A DNA stretch of 64,000 nt, from assembly GCA_902619615.1 (NCBI GenBank), contig CACNFD010000005.1:57057-121056 (forward strand), written 5' to 3'. This DNA comes from an uncultured SAR116 cluster alpha proteobacterium (lineage in GTDB: Bacteria; Pseudomonadota; Alphaproteobacteria; Puniceispirillales; Marisalimonadaceae). The position numbers and the translations under genes are program-made. This document shows, one piece after another, positions 18,306 through 28,001 of the stretch; the stretch's first letter is position 1, and every line of letters begins with the position of its first letter. The notes beneath the pieces are model-generated. The model saw only the letters and a list, made by a program, of their open reading frames with translations. It ran no database searches and had not been told where the DNA came from.

Positions 18306-19517
18306 ATGTTTAAACCTCTTGAAGGCATACAAGTACTAGACTTTACTCATGTATTAGCGGGTCCAGCATGTTCTTATTATCTAGCCCTCTTAGGGGCTAA
18401 TGTGATTAAAGTAGAATCCGTTTTTAAAGGTGATTCAATGAGGCATAGGGGAGGTACTTATGAAGAGGGAAATTTTATTGGAATGAGTACTCCTTATCTT
18501 ACTCAAGCTTCTGGTAAAAGATCAATTGCGATTGACATTAGCAAAAAAGAAGGTTTTGAAATTTTTGAAAAACTTTTAAAAATCTCTGACGTTCTAGTTG
18601 AAAATCATTTACCAATAACATTAGATAAACTTGGGTTAACTCCAGATTACTTTAACATAATTAATAATAAACTTATTCATTGTTCTCTTACGGGCTATGG
18701 AAGAAATGGAGATAAAGAAAACGTACCAGCATATGATGTAAATATCCAAGCAATAAGTGGTCTAATGAATTTAACTGGTTTTGAAGAGCAAGGACCAGTT
18801 AGAACAGGTGCACCAATTATAGATTATGGAGTTGCATTAGCAGCTAGTTTTGCAATTTCAAGTGCTCTTTTTAAAAGATCACAAACTGGTAAAGGAAGTT
18901 TTATTGATGTGTCTATGTTAGAAACTGCATATACACTTATGAGTTCCACCGTTGTTGATTATCTAACCACAGGCAATGAACCAAAGCAGAGAGGGAACGC
19001 TGCTAATAGTAAAAGTCCAGCTGCAGGAAGTTTTGCTTGTAAAGATGGCTTAATCTCCCTTGGAATTAATGAAGAACATCAGTTTGTTGCGTTAGCTAAA
19101 ATGTTAAAAAAAGAGAAATGGCTTGTTGACGAGAGATTTTCAAATAAAAATAATCGAAAAAAAAATAAAGATTTACTTATTGCGGAGCTTCAAGAAATCT
19201 TAAAAACTAAAACTGCTGAACAATGGGAAAGACTTGCTAATAATTTTAAAGTTCCTGCTGCTAGAGTTCTGTCCTTAAAAGAAAGTTTAAACCTAAAACA
19301 AAATTGCGCTCGAAATTTTATTCATGAATTTGATAGTGATAACCTTAAAGTCCTTACCTTACCATTTCGATTTAATAACCAAAAAAATCATCCTCCAATT
19401 ACGCCTCCAAGTAGGTTAGGACAAAATACTGTTGATATTTTAAAAGAATTAGGTTTTAAAAATTATCAAATCAAACTCTTTAAAAAAAACAATGTAGTTT
19501 TTTTTGAAGATAAGTAA
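18306..19517 (+). CDS. class III CoA-transferase (CaiB/BaiF)
   Basis: FKPLEGIQVLDFTHVLAGPACSYYLALLGANVIKVES...; ATG 18306 preferred over GTG 18303. Confidence 0.93.
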   Translation: MFKPLEGIQVLDFTHVLAGPACSYYLALLGANVIKVESVFKGDSMRHRGGTYEEGNFIGMSTPYLTQASGKRSIAIDISKKEGFEIFEKLLKISDVLVENHLPITLDKLGLTPDYFNIINNKLIHCSLTGYGRNGDKENVPAYDVNIQAISGLMNLTGFEEQGPVRTGAPIIDYGVALAASFAISSALFKRSQTGKGSFIDVSMLETAYTLMSSTVVDYLTTGNEPKQRGNAANSKSPAAGSFACKDGLISLGINEEHQFVALAKMLKKEKWLVDERFSNKNNRKKNKDLLIAELQEILKTKTAEQWERLANNFKVPAARVLSLKESLNLKQNCARNFIHEFDSDNLKVLTLPFRFNNQKNHPPITPPSRLGQNTVDILKELGFKNYQIKLFKKNNVVFFEDK

Positions 19518-19712
19518 TTTGGTAATACTAAATTTTTTATAATTAACTTTGGCTGTAACGATTTTATTGTATTGTATTGCCTGTTTTTCTCAAAAATTAA
19601 AATTATTTCAATATAAATAATATTTTCATAAATTATTTTTATATAACAAAAGATATTTTTTATTTTATTAATATTTTTTGGACTACTAGTATATTTATAA
19701 AAAGAGAAAAAA

Positions 19713-21254
19713 ATGTCAGAAAAAAAACCTAATATTATTTTTATTACATCAGATCAACAAAGAGCAGATTGTTATGGTTTTGCTGGTCGTAAAATTTCAA
19801 CTCCACATTTGGACAAATTAGCAAAAACTGGTAGCCGTTTTGATTCATGTATTACGCCAAATTTAGTTTGTCAGCCCTCAAGAGCTTCAATTCTTACTGG
19901 TCAACTACCTTTCACACATGGGGTTTGTGATAATGGCATTGATTTAAACCCAGAAATTGCGGAACTTGGATTTGCAGAACAACTTAATAAAGTAGGCTAT
20001 AAAACTTCATTTATTGGTAAAGCGCATTTTGCTACTTCCTCAACTTTTGAGCCTACTGGTACACCAGAATGCAAACATAGTTCAACAAAATTTGGTTCAG
20101 AATGGTATGGTCCTTACATGGGCTTTAAGCATGTTGAACTCATGACTTTAGGCCATTGGTATAAAGAAAAAGGGCCTACACTTCCACCAGAAGGTCAACA
20201 TTTTGAACGTTTTGTATTTGAAGAAGTTGGTGGACCAGAGATTTTTGATATTTGGCATAAACCAGCTAAACCAGGTTATGGTGCCGCTCAAACTTGGCAT
20301 TCATCTTTACCTGTAGCATTGCATTCAAGTACATGGTGTGGGGATAGGGCGATCTCTTTTTTAAATAATCAAAATAAAAACGAACCTTTTTGTTCTTGGG
20401 TATCATTTCCTGATCCTCATCATCCTTTTGATTGTCCTACTCCTTGGAGTACAATGTATAATCTAGATGATGTTGATTTACCTGCTGAAGGTCAAAAAGA
20501 CTTAGATAATAGGCCTTGGTGGCATAAAGCTTCTTTGGAAAGTGAACCAAATCTTGCTGATCCCCAACTCAAATTTTTTAGAGCTAAGCTTTCTCGTTCA
20601 GTAGATCAAACGGAAAAACAATTGAGGGAGATGACTGCAAATTATTTTGGAATGATTTCATTAATAGACCATAATGTAGGCAGAATAATTTTAGAACTAA
20701 AAAGATTAGGCATGGATAAAAATACTATTATTATCTATTCAACTGATCATGGAGATCTTTTAGGTGATCATGGCTTATATTTAAAGGGACCAACTCCATA
20801 TGAAGGTCTATTAAGGGTTGGATTGATTGTAAATGGTCCAAATATACCTAAAAATAAAGTTATAAAAGATCCTGTTTCTACAATGGATATTGCAGCAACA
20901 ATTTGCGATATTGCTGGAGCAGAATTGCCTCATGTAGCTCAAAGTAAAAGCTTGATACCAGTCATAAGAAACAATGAATCAAGAGATGTTGCACATAGTG
21001 AGTGGAAAGTTAATGCTAGTAGGTGTGGCGTTGAGTTAGAACTACGTACCGTAAGAACAAAGAATGCAAAACTTACAATTGAAAAAAATACTGGTGCTGG
21101 TGAAATGTATAATCTTGATATTGACCCTAATGAGATGACAAATCTATTTAATGATGATAATTCGAGTAATCTTAAAAAAGAGTTGATGGATATGATTGAA
21201 GAAAGACCAGGAAAAGAATTATCAAATTTTGATGAACCTGTTGGAATGGCATAA
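19713..21254 (+). CDS. type I sulfatase (arylsulfatase/choline-sulfatase-like)
   Basis: NIIFITSDQQRADCYG...VCQPSRASILTGQ (CxPSR FGly motif at 19869-19883), STDHGDLLGDHGLYLKG. Confidence 0.93.
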   Translation: MSEKKPNIIFITSDQQRADCYGFAGRKISTPHLDKLAKTGSRFDSCITPNLVCQPSRASILTGQLPFTHGVCDNGIDLNPEIAELGFAEQLNKVGYKTSFIGKAHFATSSTFEPTGTPECKHSSTKFGSEWYGPYMGFKHVELMTLGHWYKEKGPTLPPEGQHFERFVFEEVGGPEIFDIWHKPAKPGYGAAQTWHSSLPVALHSSTWCGDRAISFLNNQNKNEPFCSWVSFPDPHHPFDCPTPWSTMYNLDDVDLPAEGQKDLDNRPWWHKASLESEPNLADPQLKFFRAKLSRSVDQTEKQLREMTANYFGMISLIDHNVGRIILELKRLGMDKNTIIIYSTDHGDLLGDHGLYLKGPTPYEGLLRVGLIVNGPNIPKNKVIKDPVSTMDIAATICDIAGAELPHVAQSKSLIPVIRNNESRDVAHSEWKVNASRCGVELELRTVRTKNAKLTIEKNTGAGEMYNLDIDPNEMTNLFNDDNSSNLKKELMDMIEERPGKELSNFDEPVGMA

Positions 21255-21284
21255 ATTGTAATTAAATAGGAAATTCTTGTAATT

Positions 21285-22286
21285 ATGAAAACTAGTAAAA
21301 TCAAAGGTGAATGGACGACAAAAGAGCTTCAAATTGATAAAAACTGGTTAATAAATTTAGATCATTTAGATAAACAAGAACTTTTTAAAGCTACTAAATT
21401 TGCAATTAAATCTAATAAATCTCTTTATGATATTAAAGATTCAGACTTTCCATTAAATAATTTTGTTAATAAAATTAATCTTATAAAAAAACAAATTCAG
21501 TTTGGTTTTGGATTCGTTGTTATTAAAGGGCTTCCTATCACAGAATTTAATGATGAAGAAACAAAGGTAATGCTCTGGGGTTTAGGACAATATTTGGGAT
21601 ATCCTGAAAAACAAGATAAAGCAGGATCATTACTTCACGTAGTCACTGATACTGGGGCAAGTTTTGCCAATACTGATCATATAAGAGGGTTTCAAACAAA
21701 TGAGGAACTTCAATTTCATACTGATGGAGCAGATATTTTTGCTTTATTATGCATAAGAAATGCTAAAAAAGGAGGATTATCTAAATTAGTATCATCAGTA
21801 GCAATATTTAAAGAAATTGAACAAAACAGACCTGATCTTGCCAGAGTTCTTCAAGAACAATTTCATTTTGACTCCAGAACTCAAAATCCAAACGACGACA
21901 AAATTCAAAAAATCCCAATATTTGTAAAGCATGATAATCTCATAACAGCTTTATATAAAAGAAGATATATCAGGTCAGCTCAACGTTTTGAAGAAGTCCC
22001 AAAGTTAACAAAATTACAATTTGAAGCTCTTGATCTGTTGGATAAATTATGTAATGACGATAAGTTTTGTTTAAGCATGAATCTAAGTCCTGGAGATCTA
22101 GAAATAGCTAGTAATGCAACTACGTTTCACTCAAGGGAAACTTATGAAGATTATCCCGATCCTAATAAAAGAAGATGCATGATTAGATTATGGTTATCTA
22201 TGTCTTATGAAAGGCCCCTTCCAGAAGTTTATAAGAGAACTAGAGAATGGGAGCCAACATTCAAAAGAAGAGGTTTAATTAATTAA
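21285..22286 (+). CDS. TauD/TfdA-family dioxygenase
   Basis: ELQFHTDGADIFALLC HxD, distal ATTFHSRETYEDYPDPNKRR. Confidence 0.85.
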   Translation: MKTSKIKGEWTTKELQIDKNWLINLDHLDKQELFKATKFAIKSNKSLYDIKDSDFPLNNFVNKINLIKKQIQFGFGFVVIKGLPITEFNDEETKVMLWGLGQYLGYPEKQDKAGSLLHVVTDTGASFANTDHIRGFQTNEELQFHTDGADIFALLCIRNAKKGGLSKLVSSVAIFKEIEQNRPDLARVLQEQFHFDSRTQNPNDDKIQKIPIFVKHDNLITALYKRRYIRSAQRFEEVPKLTKLQFEALDLLDKLCNDDKFCLSMNLSPGDLEIASNATTFHSRETYEDYPDPNKRRCMIRLWLSMSYERPLPEVYKRTREWEPTFKRRGLIN

Positions 22287-22365
22287 ATTAAAATATTAAC
22301 TACAATTATAATTTTTTCAGGCTATCACTTTAGAGTCGAATAAGTTTTAAATTTAGGAGTTTTAT

Positions 22366-23571
22366 ATGTTTAAACCACTCAAGGGTATAAAAGTTTTGGA
22401 TTTGACTGGAGTTTTAGCAGGTCCTTATTGTACTTACCAATTAGCTTTACTGGGTGCTGAGGTAATAAAAATAGAGAATCTTGAGCAAGGTGATTGGACA
22501 AGAGTTGGCGGAAAAGATCAATCTCTTAATAGCTTATATATGGGGACTTCATTTTTAATTCAAAATTCAGATAAAAAGTCTATCCAAATAAACCTAAAGT
22601 CAGAAAAAGGAAAAGAAATTGCATTAGAGTTGATTAAAAGGGTTGATATTTTTGTTGAAAACATGAGACCTGGAAAAGCTGAAAAATTAGGTCTTGGTTG
22701 GAAAGAGGTTTCAAATATTAATAATAAAATTATTTATTGTTCAATTTCTGCATTCGGTCAGGATGGACCTTTCAAGAATAGGGGTGCTTATGATCACGTG
22801 GTTCAAGGGATGAGTGGAATTATGACCACTACTGGAACTAAACAAACTGGCCCAACTAAAGTGGGTTCCCCCTTCATAGACTACTCAACGGGAATGAATG
22901 CTGCATTTGCTATCGTGTCTGCAATTCATGAAGTTAAACAAAAACAAAAATCTATTAGACTTGATGTTTCCATGCTTGATACGTCATTTTTGTTAATGGC
23001 AAATATGGTTACTGAACATTTGAATTCTGGATGGATACCTACCCCAATGGGAAATGAAGCGCAAAGTGGTTCACCTGCATCTGGAATGTATAATACTCTA
23101 ACATCCCCTATTTTACTTGCTGCAAACAATAATATTCAATTTTTATCTTTATGTAAGGCACTAAACACAATTGGGTCATTTGATGCTGAAAAGTGGAAAT
23201 CAGAAAAAATAAGAAAATCAAAACAAAGTGAGCTTAGAGAGGAATTTCAGAATATATTTATTACAAAAACAGCAGAAGATTTAGAAATACTTTTAAATAA
23301 TTTTGATGTGCCTGCTGGAAAAATAAGATCATTACCAGAGGCAGTAGCAGAAAAGCAGTTCAAAGAAAGAAAATTGTGGAATAAAATAAATATAAAAAGT
23401 ATTAACAAAGATTTTTTGGTGCCAAGTATTGGTTTTAAAGTTGATAAAAATGAGGTTTCACCCAAAAATCCACCTCCAACTTTAGGAGAAAACACTAAGG
23501 AAGTTTTGCAAAACATTGGAATAAATAAAGATCTATTAGGGGTACTTAAAAAAGAAGGTGTGATTAATTAA
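22366..23571 (+). CDS. class III CoA-transferase (CaiB/BaiF)
   Basis: FKPLKGIKVLDLTGVLAGPYCTYQLALLGAEVIKIE...; clear paralogue of 18306-19517. Confidence 0.93.
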   Translation: MFKPLKGIKVLDLTGVLAGPYCTYQLALLGAEVIKIENLEQGDWTRVGGKDQSLNSLYMGTSFLIQNSDKKSIQINLKSEKGKEIALELIKRVDIFVENMRPGKAEKLGLGWKEVSNINNKIIYCSISAFGQDGPFKNRGAYDHVVQGMSGIMTTTGTKQTGPTKVGSPFIDYSTGMNAAFAIVSAIHEVKQKQKSIRLDVSMLDTSFLLMANMVTEHLNSGWIPTPMGNEAQSGSPASGMYNTLTSPILLAANNNIQFLSLCKALNTIGSFDAEKWKSEKIRKSKQSELREEFQNIFITKTAEDLEILLNNFDVPAGKIRSLPEAVAEKQFKERKLWNKINIKSINKDFLVPSIGFKVDKNEVSPKNPPPTLGENTKEVLQNIGINKDLLGVLKKEGVIN

Positions 23572-24676
23572 ATTTCTTGAGTTCTAATTCATTTATTTTT
23601 ACGCCCACCCCAAAACTATTTGCTGGAAGTCTTGATTTACCATTTATAATTTCAGGATTTGGATTTTTTAACAATGTTTTAAAATATTCAGTTTCTTTAT
23701 ATTGATATTCCATCAAAGGTGGCTCATTCGCAGCTGCACAGATTTGAAGAGTATGAGCGTGAGCTATTGGCCCAGTTGGATTATGAGGTGAAAATTTTAC
23801 ATTATGGTCATTAAAAAATTTATCTAAAGCTATAAGCTCATCTGGCCCGCCTGCGTATTTAATATCAGGCATCATAACGTCGTACACACCAGATTTGACA
23901 TATCTTTCAAAACCTACAGTAAGAATTTTTTTTTCCAAACCAGCTAAAAACATACCTTTTGAATTTGTAATTGATCTTATTTTTTTTATTTCTCCTAAAC
24001 TTTCAATTGTTTCTGGTATAGGGCACTCTAACCAATATAAATTTAAACCCTCAATCTCTTTGATTAGATCTATAGTTGTTTCAAAATTAAATCTCCAATG
24101 ACAATCAATCATTACATCAATCTTTGGATCCACATTTTGCTTGATTGTGTTTATCCTCTCTAATCCAGGTTGCATTGCTTCTCGTATCTCTTTAGATGTC
24201 AATCCTGCTGAAACCTCATCAAAAGGAGCAAACTTAATTTTTGTGAAGCCATCTTTCAATACTTCATGCAGTTTATTTACAATTCCTTTAGGAGTTCTAT
24301 CGACAGTTGAACGGTTAAAATTAGCATATATGTTTACTTTTTTGCGATTATTACCAAAAATTGAACTAATTGATTTTTCTTTTAACTTACCCTCAATATC
24401 CCATAAACACTGCATGATTGCTGAACTCAGTGCAGCTTCTACAATATTGTTAAAAGGTAATGGTTTTTTTAAATCTTGAGGTGTTAAGTAATGCTTATTC
24501 AATATCAATTCAAAAATCTTTTCACTTTGTGTCAAAATTTCGTTCTCTTTTCCCTGAAGTGTTGCTTCACCCCATCCGGAAATACCAATATCATTTTCTA
24601 ATTTTACAAATAACCATTTGGTTTTCTTCGTAACATTAACTTCAAATAAATTGGATTTAATAATTTTATTTGTCAT
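23564..24676 (-). CDS. enolase-superfamily (mandelate racemase/muconate lactonizing) enzyme
   Basis: TKIKFAP (KxK), DVMIDCHWRF, WLECPIPE, FSPHNPTGPIAHAH. Confidence 0.88.
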   Translation of the reverse strand: MTNKIIKSNLFEVNVTKKTKWLFVKLENDIGISGWGEATLQGKENEILTQSEKIFELILNKHYLTPQDLKKPLPFNNIVEAALSSAIMQCLWDIEGKLKEKSISSIFGNNRKKVNIYANFNRSTVDRTPKGIVNKLHEVLKDGFTKIKFAPFDEVSAGLTSKEIREAMQPGLERINTIKQNVDPKIDVMIDCHWRFNFETTIDLIKEIEGLNLYWLECPIPETIESLGEIKKIRSITNSKGMFLAGLEKKILTVGFERYVKSGVYDVMMPDIKYAGGPDELIALDKFFNDHNVKFSPHNPTGPIAHAHTLQICAAANEPPLMEYQYKETEYFKTLLKNPNPEIINGKSRLPANSFGVGVKINELELKKFN

Positions 24677-24765
24677 ATAAAAAATTTTAATAAATTATAA
24701 ATATATAAAATAAAGTTATATTTTTTATATTTTTTGTAAATACATATTTTCAAAGGAGGAAATGG

Positions 24766-25992
24766 ATGCACTTAAATGATGAAGAAAAATCAATGCTTAA
24801 TGGTGATTTTGGTAAAGCAAAGAAATGGGCACTAGAACATCAAATAAAAGTAGGAAATTTTTTTTCTGCCAGTAAATTTGTAAATGTAAGTCAAGCACAT
24901 ATGATGGTGGATCCTGAGTCAATAGGTCAAGCAGGAGTTATTTTTTTAGAAGATTTAGTTAATAAGGGTGCTAAAGTATCTATCCCTACTATAACTGACC
25001 CAAGAGGTGTTGATTTGAATTATTATAAGCCACTTGGTCAGACTGAAGAAATGGCTGAGATAGATCGAAGAACAAATAAAGCTTGTATTTCAATGGGTAT
25101 TATAATGACTGACACTTGTGTTAATTATCAAACTATTATGCCCCCAGTCTATGGAGAACACGTTGCGTATGGTGACACGGGTGTAGTAATTTATTCCAAC
25201 AGTGTATGTGGAGCAAGATCTAATTTTGAGGGAGGTCCTTCAGCTTTAGCTGCAGGTTTGACTGGAAGAACACCTGATTATGGTCTCCACCTTGATAAGA
25301 ATAGGTTACCAACTAAGAGATTTTGTGTGAAATACCAACCAAAAGATCTAACAGATTGGGGAATTTTAGGAGCTATTATTGGAAAACAACTAGGGTCTTA
25401 TTGGGAAGTTCCCATAGTAGAGGCTTTAGAAGTAGTTCCTAACTCTGATGAAATGAAACACTTGGGTGCCGCTATGGCAAGTTATGGATCCACACCTTTA
25501 TTTCATCTTCATAATATTACACCTGAGGCAAAGAATCTTAAAATTGAACAATTTGATAATCTTGATTTAATCGACATAAATTCGTCTGATTTTGAATCCT
25601 TAAAATCTTTATTTGGTCGAAAGGGTGATAAAATAGATGTAGTTGTTTTTGCTGCACCTCAATTATCAATAGTTGAAATGCAAAAAGTTGCTAGTTTAAG
25701 CAAGGATAAAAGCTTTAAGGTACCAGTCATAGTTTGTACATCACCACAAGTATATGCAGACTCATTAAGAATGGGATTTATTGAAAAAATCGAAAATTCT
25801 GGTGCAAAGGTTTTACAGGGTACCTGTTTCTATCAACAATACGCTCGTGAAATTGGAGAGGCAAATGGTTGGAAAAAATTATTAAGTAATTCAACAAAAA
25901 TTGTTAATATATTAGGTGGCTATGGATATACACCTGCCTTAGCAAGTATGGAAAATTGCATTCTAGGAGCAGTCAAGGGGGAAATAGTATGA
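24766..25992 (+). CDS. aconitase X catalytic (large) subunit
   Basis: MHLNDEEKSMLNGDFG...VSQAHMMVDPESIGQAGVIFLEDLVNKGAKVSIPTITDPRGVDL; typical AcnX. Confidence 0.9.
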   Translation: MHLNDEEKSMLNGDFGKAKKWALEHQIKVGNFFSASKFVNVSQAHMMVDPESIGQAGVIFLEDLVNKGAKVSIPTITDPRGVDLNYYKPLGQTEEMAEIDRRTNKACISMGIIMTDTCVNYQTIMPPVYGEHVAYGDTGVVIYSNSVCGARSNFEGGPSALAAGLTGRTPDYGLHLDKNRLPTKRFCVKYQPKDLTDWGILGAIIGKQLGSYWEVPIVEALEVVPNSDEMKHLGAAMASYGSTPLFHLHNITPEAKNLKIEQFDNLDLIDINSSDFESLKSLFGRKGDKIDVVVFAAPQLSIVEMQKVASLSKDKSFKVPVIVCTSPQVYADSLRMGFIEKIENSGAKVLQGTCFYQQYAREIGEANGWKKLLSNSTKIVNILGGYGYTPALASMENCILGAVKGEIV

Positions 25993-26396
25993 GTAAAATA
26001 TTGAAATGTCACCCAGGTATAGGTGATAAGACAGAAGGGATTGTTTTATGTGCCAACGATAATTTTTCTGCTCGTTATGATTTAGATAGAATTAAAGGTG
26101 TATTTTCAAGACCACAACATAAATTATTTGGTAAGTCGTATAAAAACAAGATTTTAGTTCTTAATGAATCTAAGGGAGGTGTGGCTTCTGCATGGATGTT
26201 ATATGAAATGAAGATAAGAGATGTTGTTCCAAAAGCAATTCTTTTTAACAAGGCTAATACCATATTAGCTCAAGGAGCAGCTCATGCAAATTTAACTATG
26301 TGTGATAGATTTATAGACGGGGATATAACATCTTTATTAAAAACTGGTGATAAAGTCATTGTCGATCCTTCAGAAGGTTATATAGAAATTATATAA
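25989..26396 (+). CDS. aconitase X swivel (small) subunit, DUF126-type
   Basis: ATGA overlap with preceding AcnX; GKSYKNKILVLNESKGGVASAWMLYEM...PKAILFNKANTILAQGA. Confidence 0.9.
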   Translation: MSKILKCHPGIGDKTEGIVLCANDNFSARYDLDRIKGVFSRPQHKLFGKSYKNKILVLNESKGGVASAWMLYEMKIRDVVPKAILFNKANTILAQGAAHANLTMCDRFIDGDITSLLKTGDKVIVDPSEGYIEII

Positions 26397-26449
26397 AAAT
26401 AATTTATGGATATATAAAAAATATAAATTTCTAATATTAAATATTTTAA

Positions 26450-26463
26450 ATTAACATGTTAAT
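26450..26463. promoter_or_regulatory. perfect 14-bp palindrome ATTAACATGTTAAT upstream of TctC; candidate operator
   Basis: Seen directly between the acnX small subunit and the TctC gene. Confidence 0.3.
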
Positions 26464-26484
26464 ATCATTTTTTTGGGGGTTATA

Positions 26485-27459
26485 ATGGTTTTTTTAAAAA
26501 ATAAATTTAAACTAATTTCTGTAATTTTATGTTCTTTTCTGTTTTCTTTTGGTGCTCATTCGTCTGATTATCCAACAAAACCAATAAATGTAATGGTTGG
26601 TTATGCAGCTGGAGGAGGAACAGATTCTTATGCCAGAACATTAGCCAGCTTTATACATGAGCATTTAGGTATGCCATTTATGATAACTAATAAACCTGGC
26701 GCCAGTGGTTTCATTGCAGCTAAAGCTGTTGCAGATGCAAAATCTGATGGATATAGGCTATATGTTATGGCGCCTGGACCTTTTTTCATTAAAGATGTAT
26801 TAGATGGTGATAAAGCTAAAGTTAAGCCATTAGAGGTTTTTAGACCTCTTGGGACAGTAGGTGTTCTAAATACTTCATTAATGGTTCCTATGGACTCTCC
26901 TTTTAAAACTGCCAAAGATTTTGTTGATTATTATAAAGCAAATCCTGATAAAGTAGCGAGGTGGGCAAATACAGGCAATGCAAGTTTACATACTTTAGGT
27001 GGACATGCTTTTTTACAAGCTAATGGAATAAAAGCTCAAACAATACCGCATAAAGGCGGTGCAAAAGCAAGGCTTTCTATTATTAGTAAACAAGTTGATT
27101 ACGGTTTTGTTGGAATACAATTGTTAGCTGGTTTTGATACGAAGATGCGACCTTTAGGTGCTTTAGGGAATACCAGAGATCCAAATTATCCAGATGTTCC
27201 AACTGTTGAGGAAGCTGGTTTGCCTCCAATGGGAATTGCAAATCCAATGATGGTTTGGGCAAAAAAAGATATTCCAGAAGATGCAGCTCAAAAATTAATT
27301 GTCGCAATTAAAAAAGTTGCTGAGAGTAAAGGTTTTAAAAAATTAATTAAAAAGCTTGGTTTATCAGCTATTTATGCTTCTCCAGAAGAATCAGTTAAAC
27401 TATTAAATGATCTAGGAGCTCAAGTGACACCTGTTGCTAAAAGAGTTTTCAATAAATAA
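26485..27459 (+). CDS. TTT-family tricarboxylate-type transporter substrate-binding protein (TctC/Bug)
   Basis: YPTKPINVMVGYAAGGGTDSYARTLA...NKPGASGFIAAKAVADAKSDGY. Confidence 0.92.
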   Translation: MVFLKNKFKLISVILCSFLFSFGAHSSDYPTKPINVMVGYAAGGGTDSYARTLASFIHEHLGMPFMITNKPGASGFIAAKAVADAKSDGYRLYVMAPGPFFIKDVLDGDKAKVKPLEVFRPLGTVGVLNTSLMVPMDSPFKTAKDFVDYYKANPDKVARWANTGNASLHTLGGHAFLQANGIKAQTIPHKGGAKARLSIISKQVDYGFVGIQLLAGFDTKMRPLGALGNTRDPNYPDVPTVEEAGLPPMGIANPMMVWAKKDIPEDAAQKLIVAIKKVAESKGFKKLIKKLGLSAIYASPEESVKLLNDLGAQVTPVAKRVFNK

Positions 27460-27463
27460 AATG

Positions 27464-27494
27464 AAAAGGCCATTTACAAATGGCCTTTTTTTTT
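27464..27494 (+). terminator. intrinsic terminator/attenuator hairpin between tctC- and tctB-like genes
   Basis: AAAAGGCCATTTACAAATGGCCTTTTTTTTT; GC-core stem followed by T-run, located inside the operon. Confidence 0.85.
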
Positions 27495-27497
27495 AAA

Positions 27498-28001
27498 ATG
27501 TTCAATTTAAATAAATTAAAAAATTTTAACTTTTCTTCTGGGTTAGCTTTACTCATGATTAGTTTGTTTTTATTATTTGATATTAGATCAACAGAATTTT
27601 CTGATGTCACAACAGGGGAAGGAGTTGTAGGTCCAAAAACAGCTCCAACTTTCTTAAATATTGGAATAATTTGCCTATCAATTCTATTAATAATTAGTAG
27701 TTTTTCTAATAAAAACAGTAATGAGAAATTAGAAAATATTGATTTGACTTTAATTTTGAAAAAAGTCCTATTGATATTAATTACCTTTTTATACTTGTTT
27801 TTGACTAATTTTATAGGATACTTAACAAGTACATTACTGATAATACCCTTAATACTTTACATATTTGAAAACAAAAATTTAAAAAAAAATTTAGGTATTT
27901 CTATTAGTGGAGCTCTTATTTATTATATTTTTTTTATTAAAATTTTAGGTTTACATAACCCTGATCCTTATTATGAAATTTTTAATATTGTGAGCTTCTG
28001 A
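27498..28001 (+). CDS. TctB-like small TTT membrane subunit
   Basis: ORF start at 27480 lies in the terminator hairpin; ATG 27498 preferred. Four hydrophobic segments between TctC and TctA; TGATG overlap with TctA. Confidence 0.82.
   Translation: MFNLNKLKNFNFSSGLALLMISLFLLFDIRSTEFSDVTTGEGVVGPKTAPTFLNIGIICLSILLIISSFSNKNSNEKLENIDLTLILKKVLLILITFLYLFLTNFIGYLTSTLLIIPLILYIFENKNLKKNLGISISGALIYYIFFIKILGLHNPDPYYEIFNIVSF

Noticed and set aside
27480-27497. TTG start at 27480 for the TctB-like protein
   Set aside because: It lies inside the terminator hairpin and encodes MAFFFK; ATG 27498 is more plausible.
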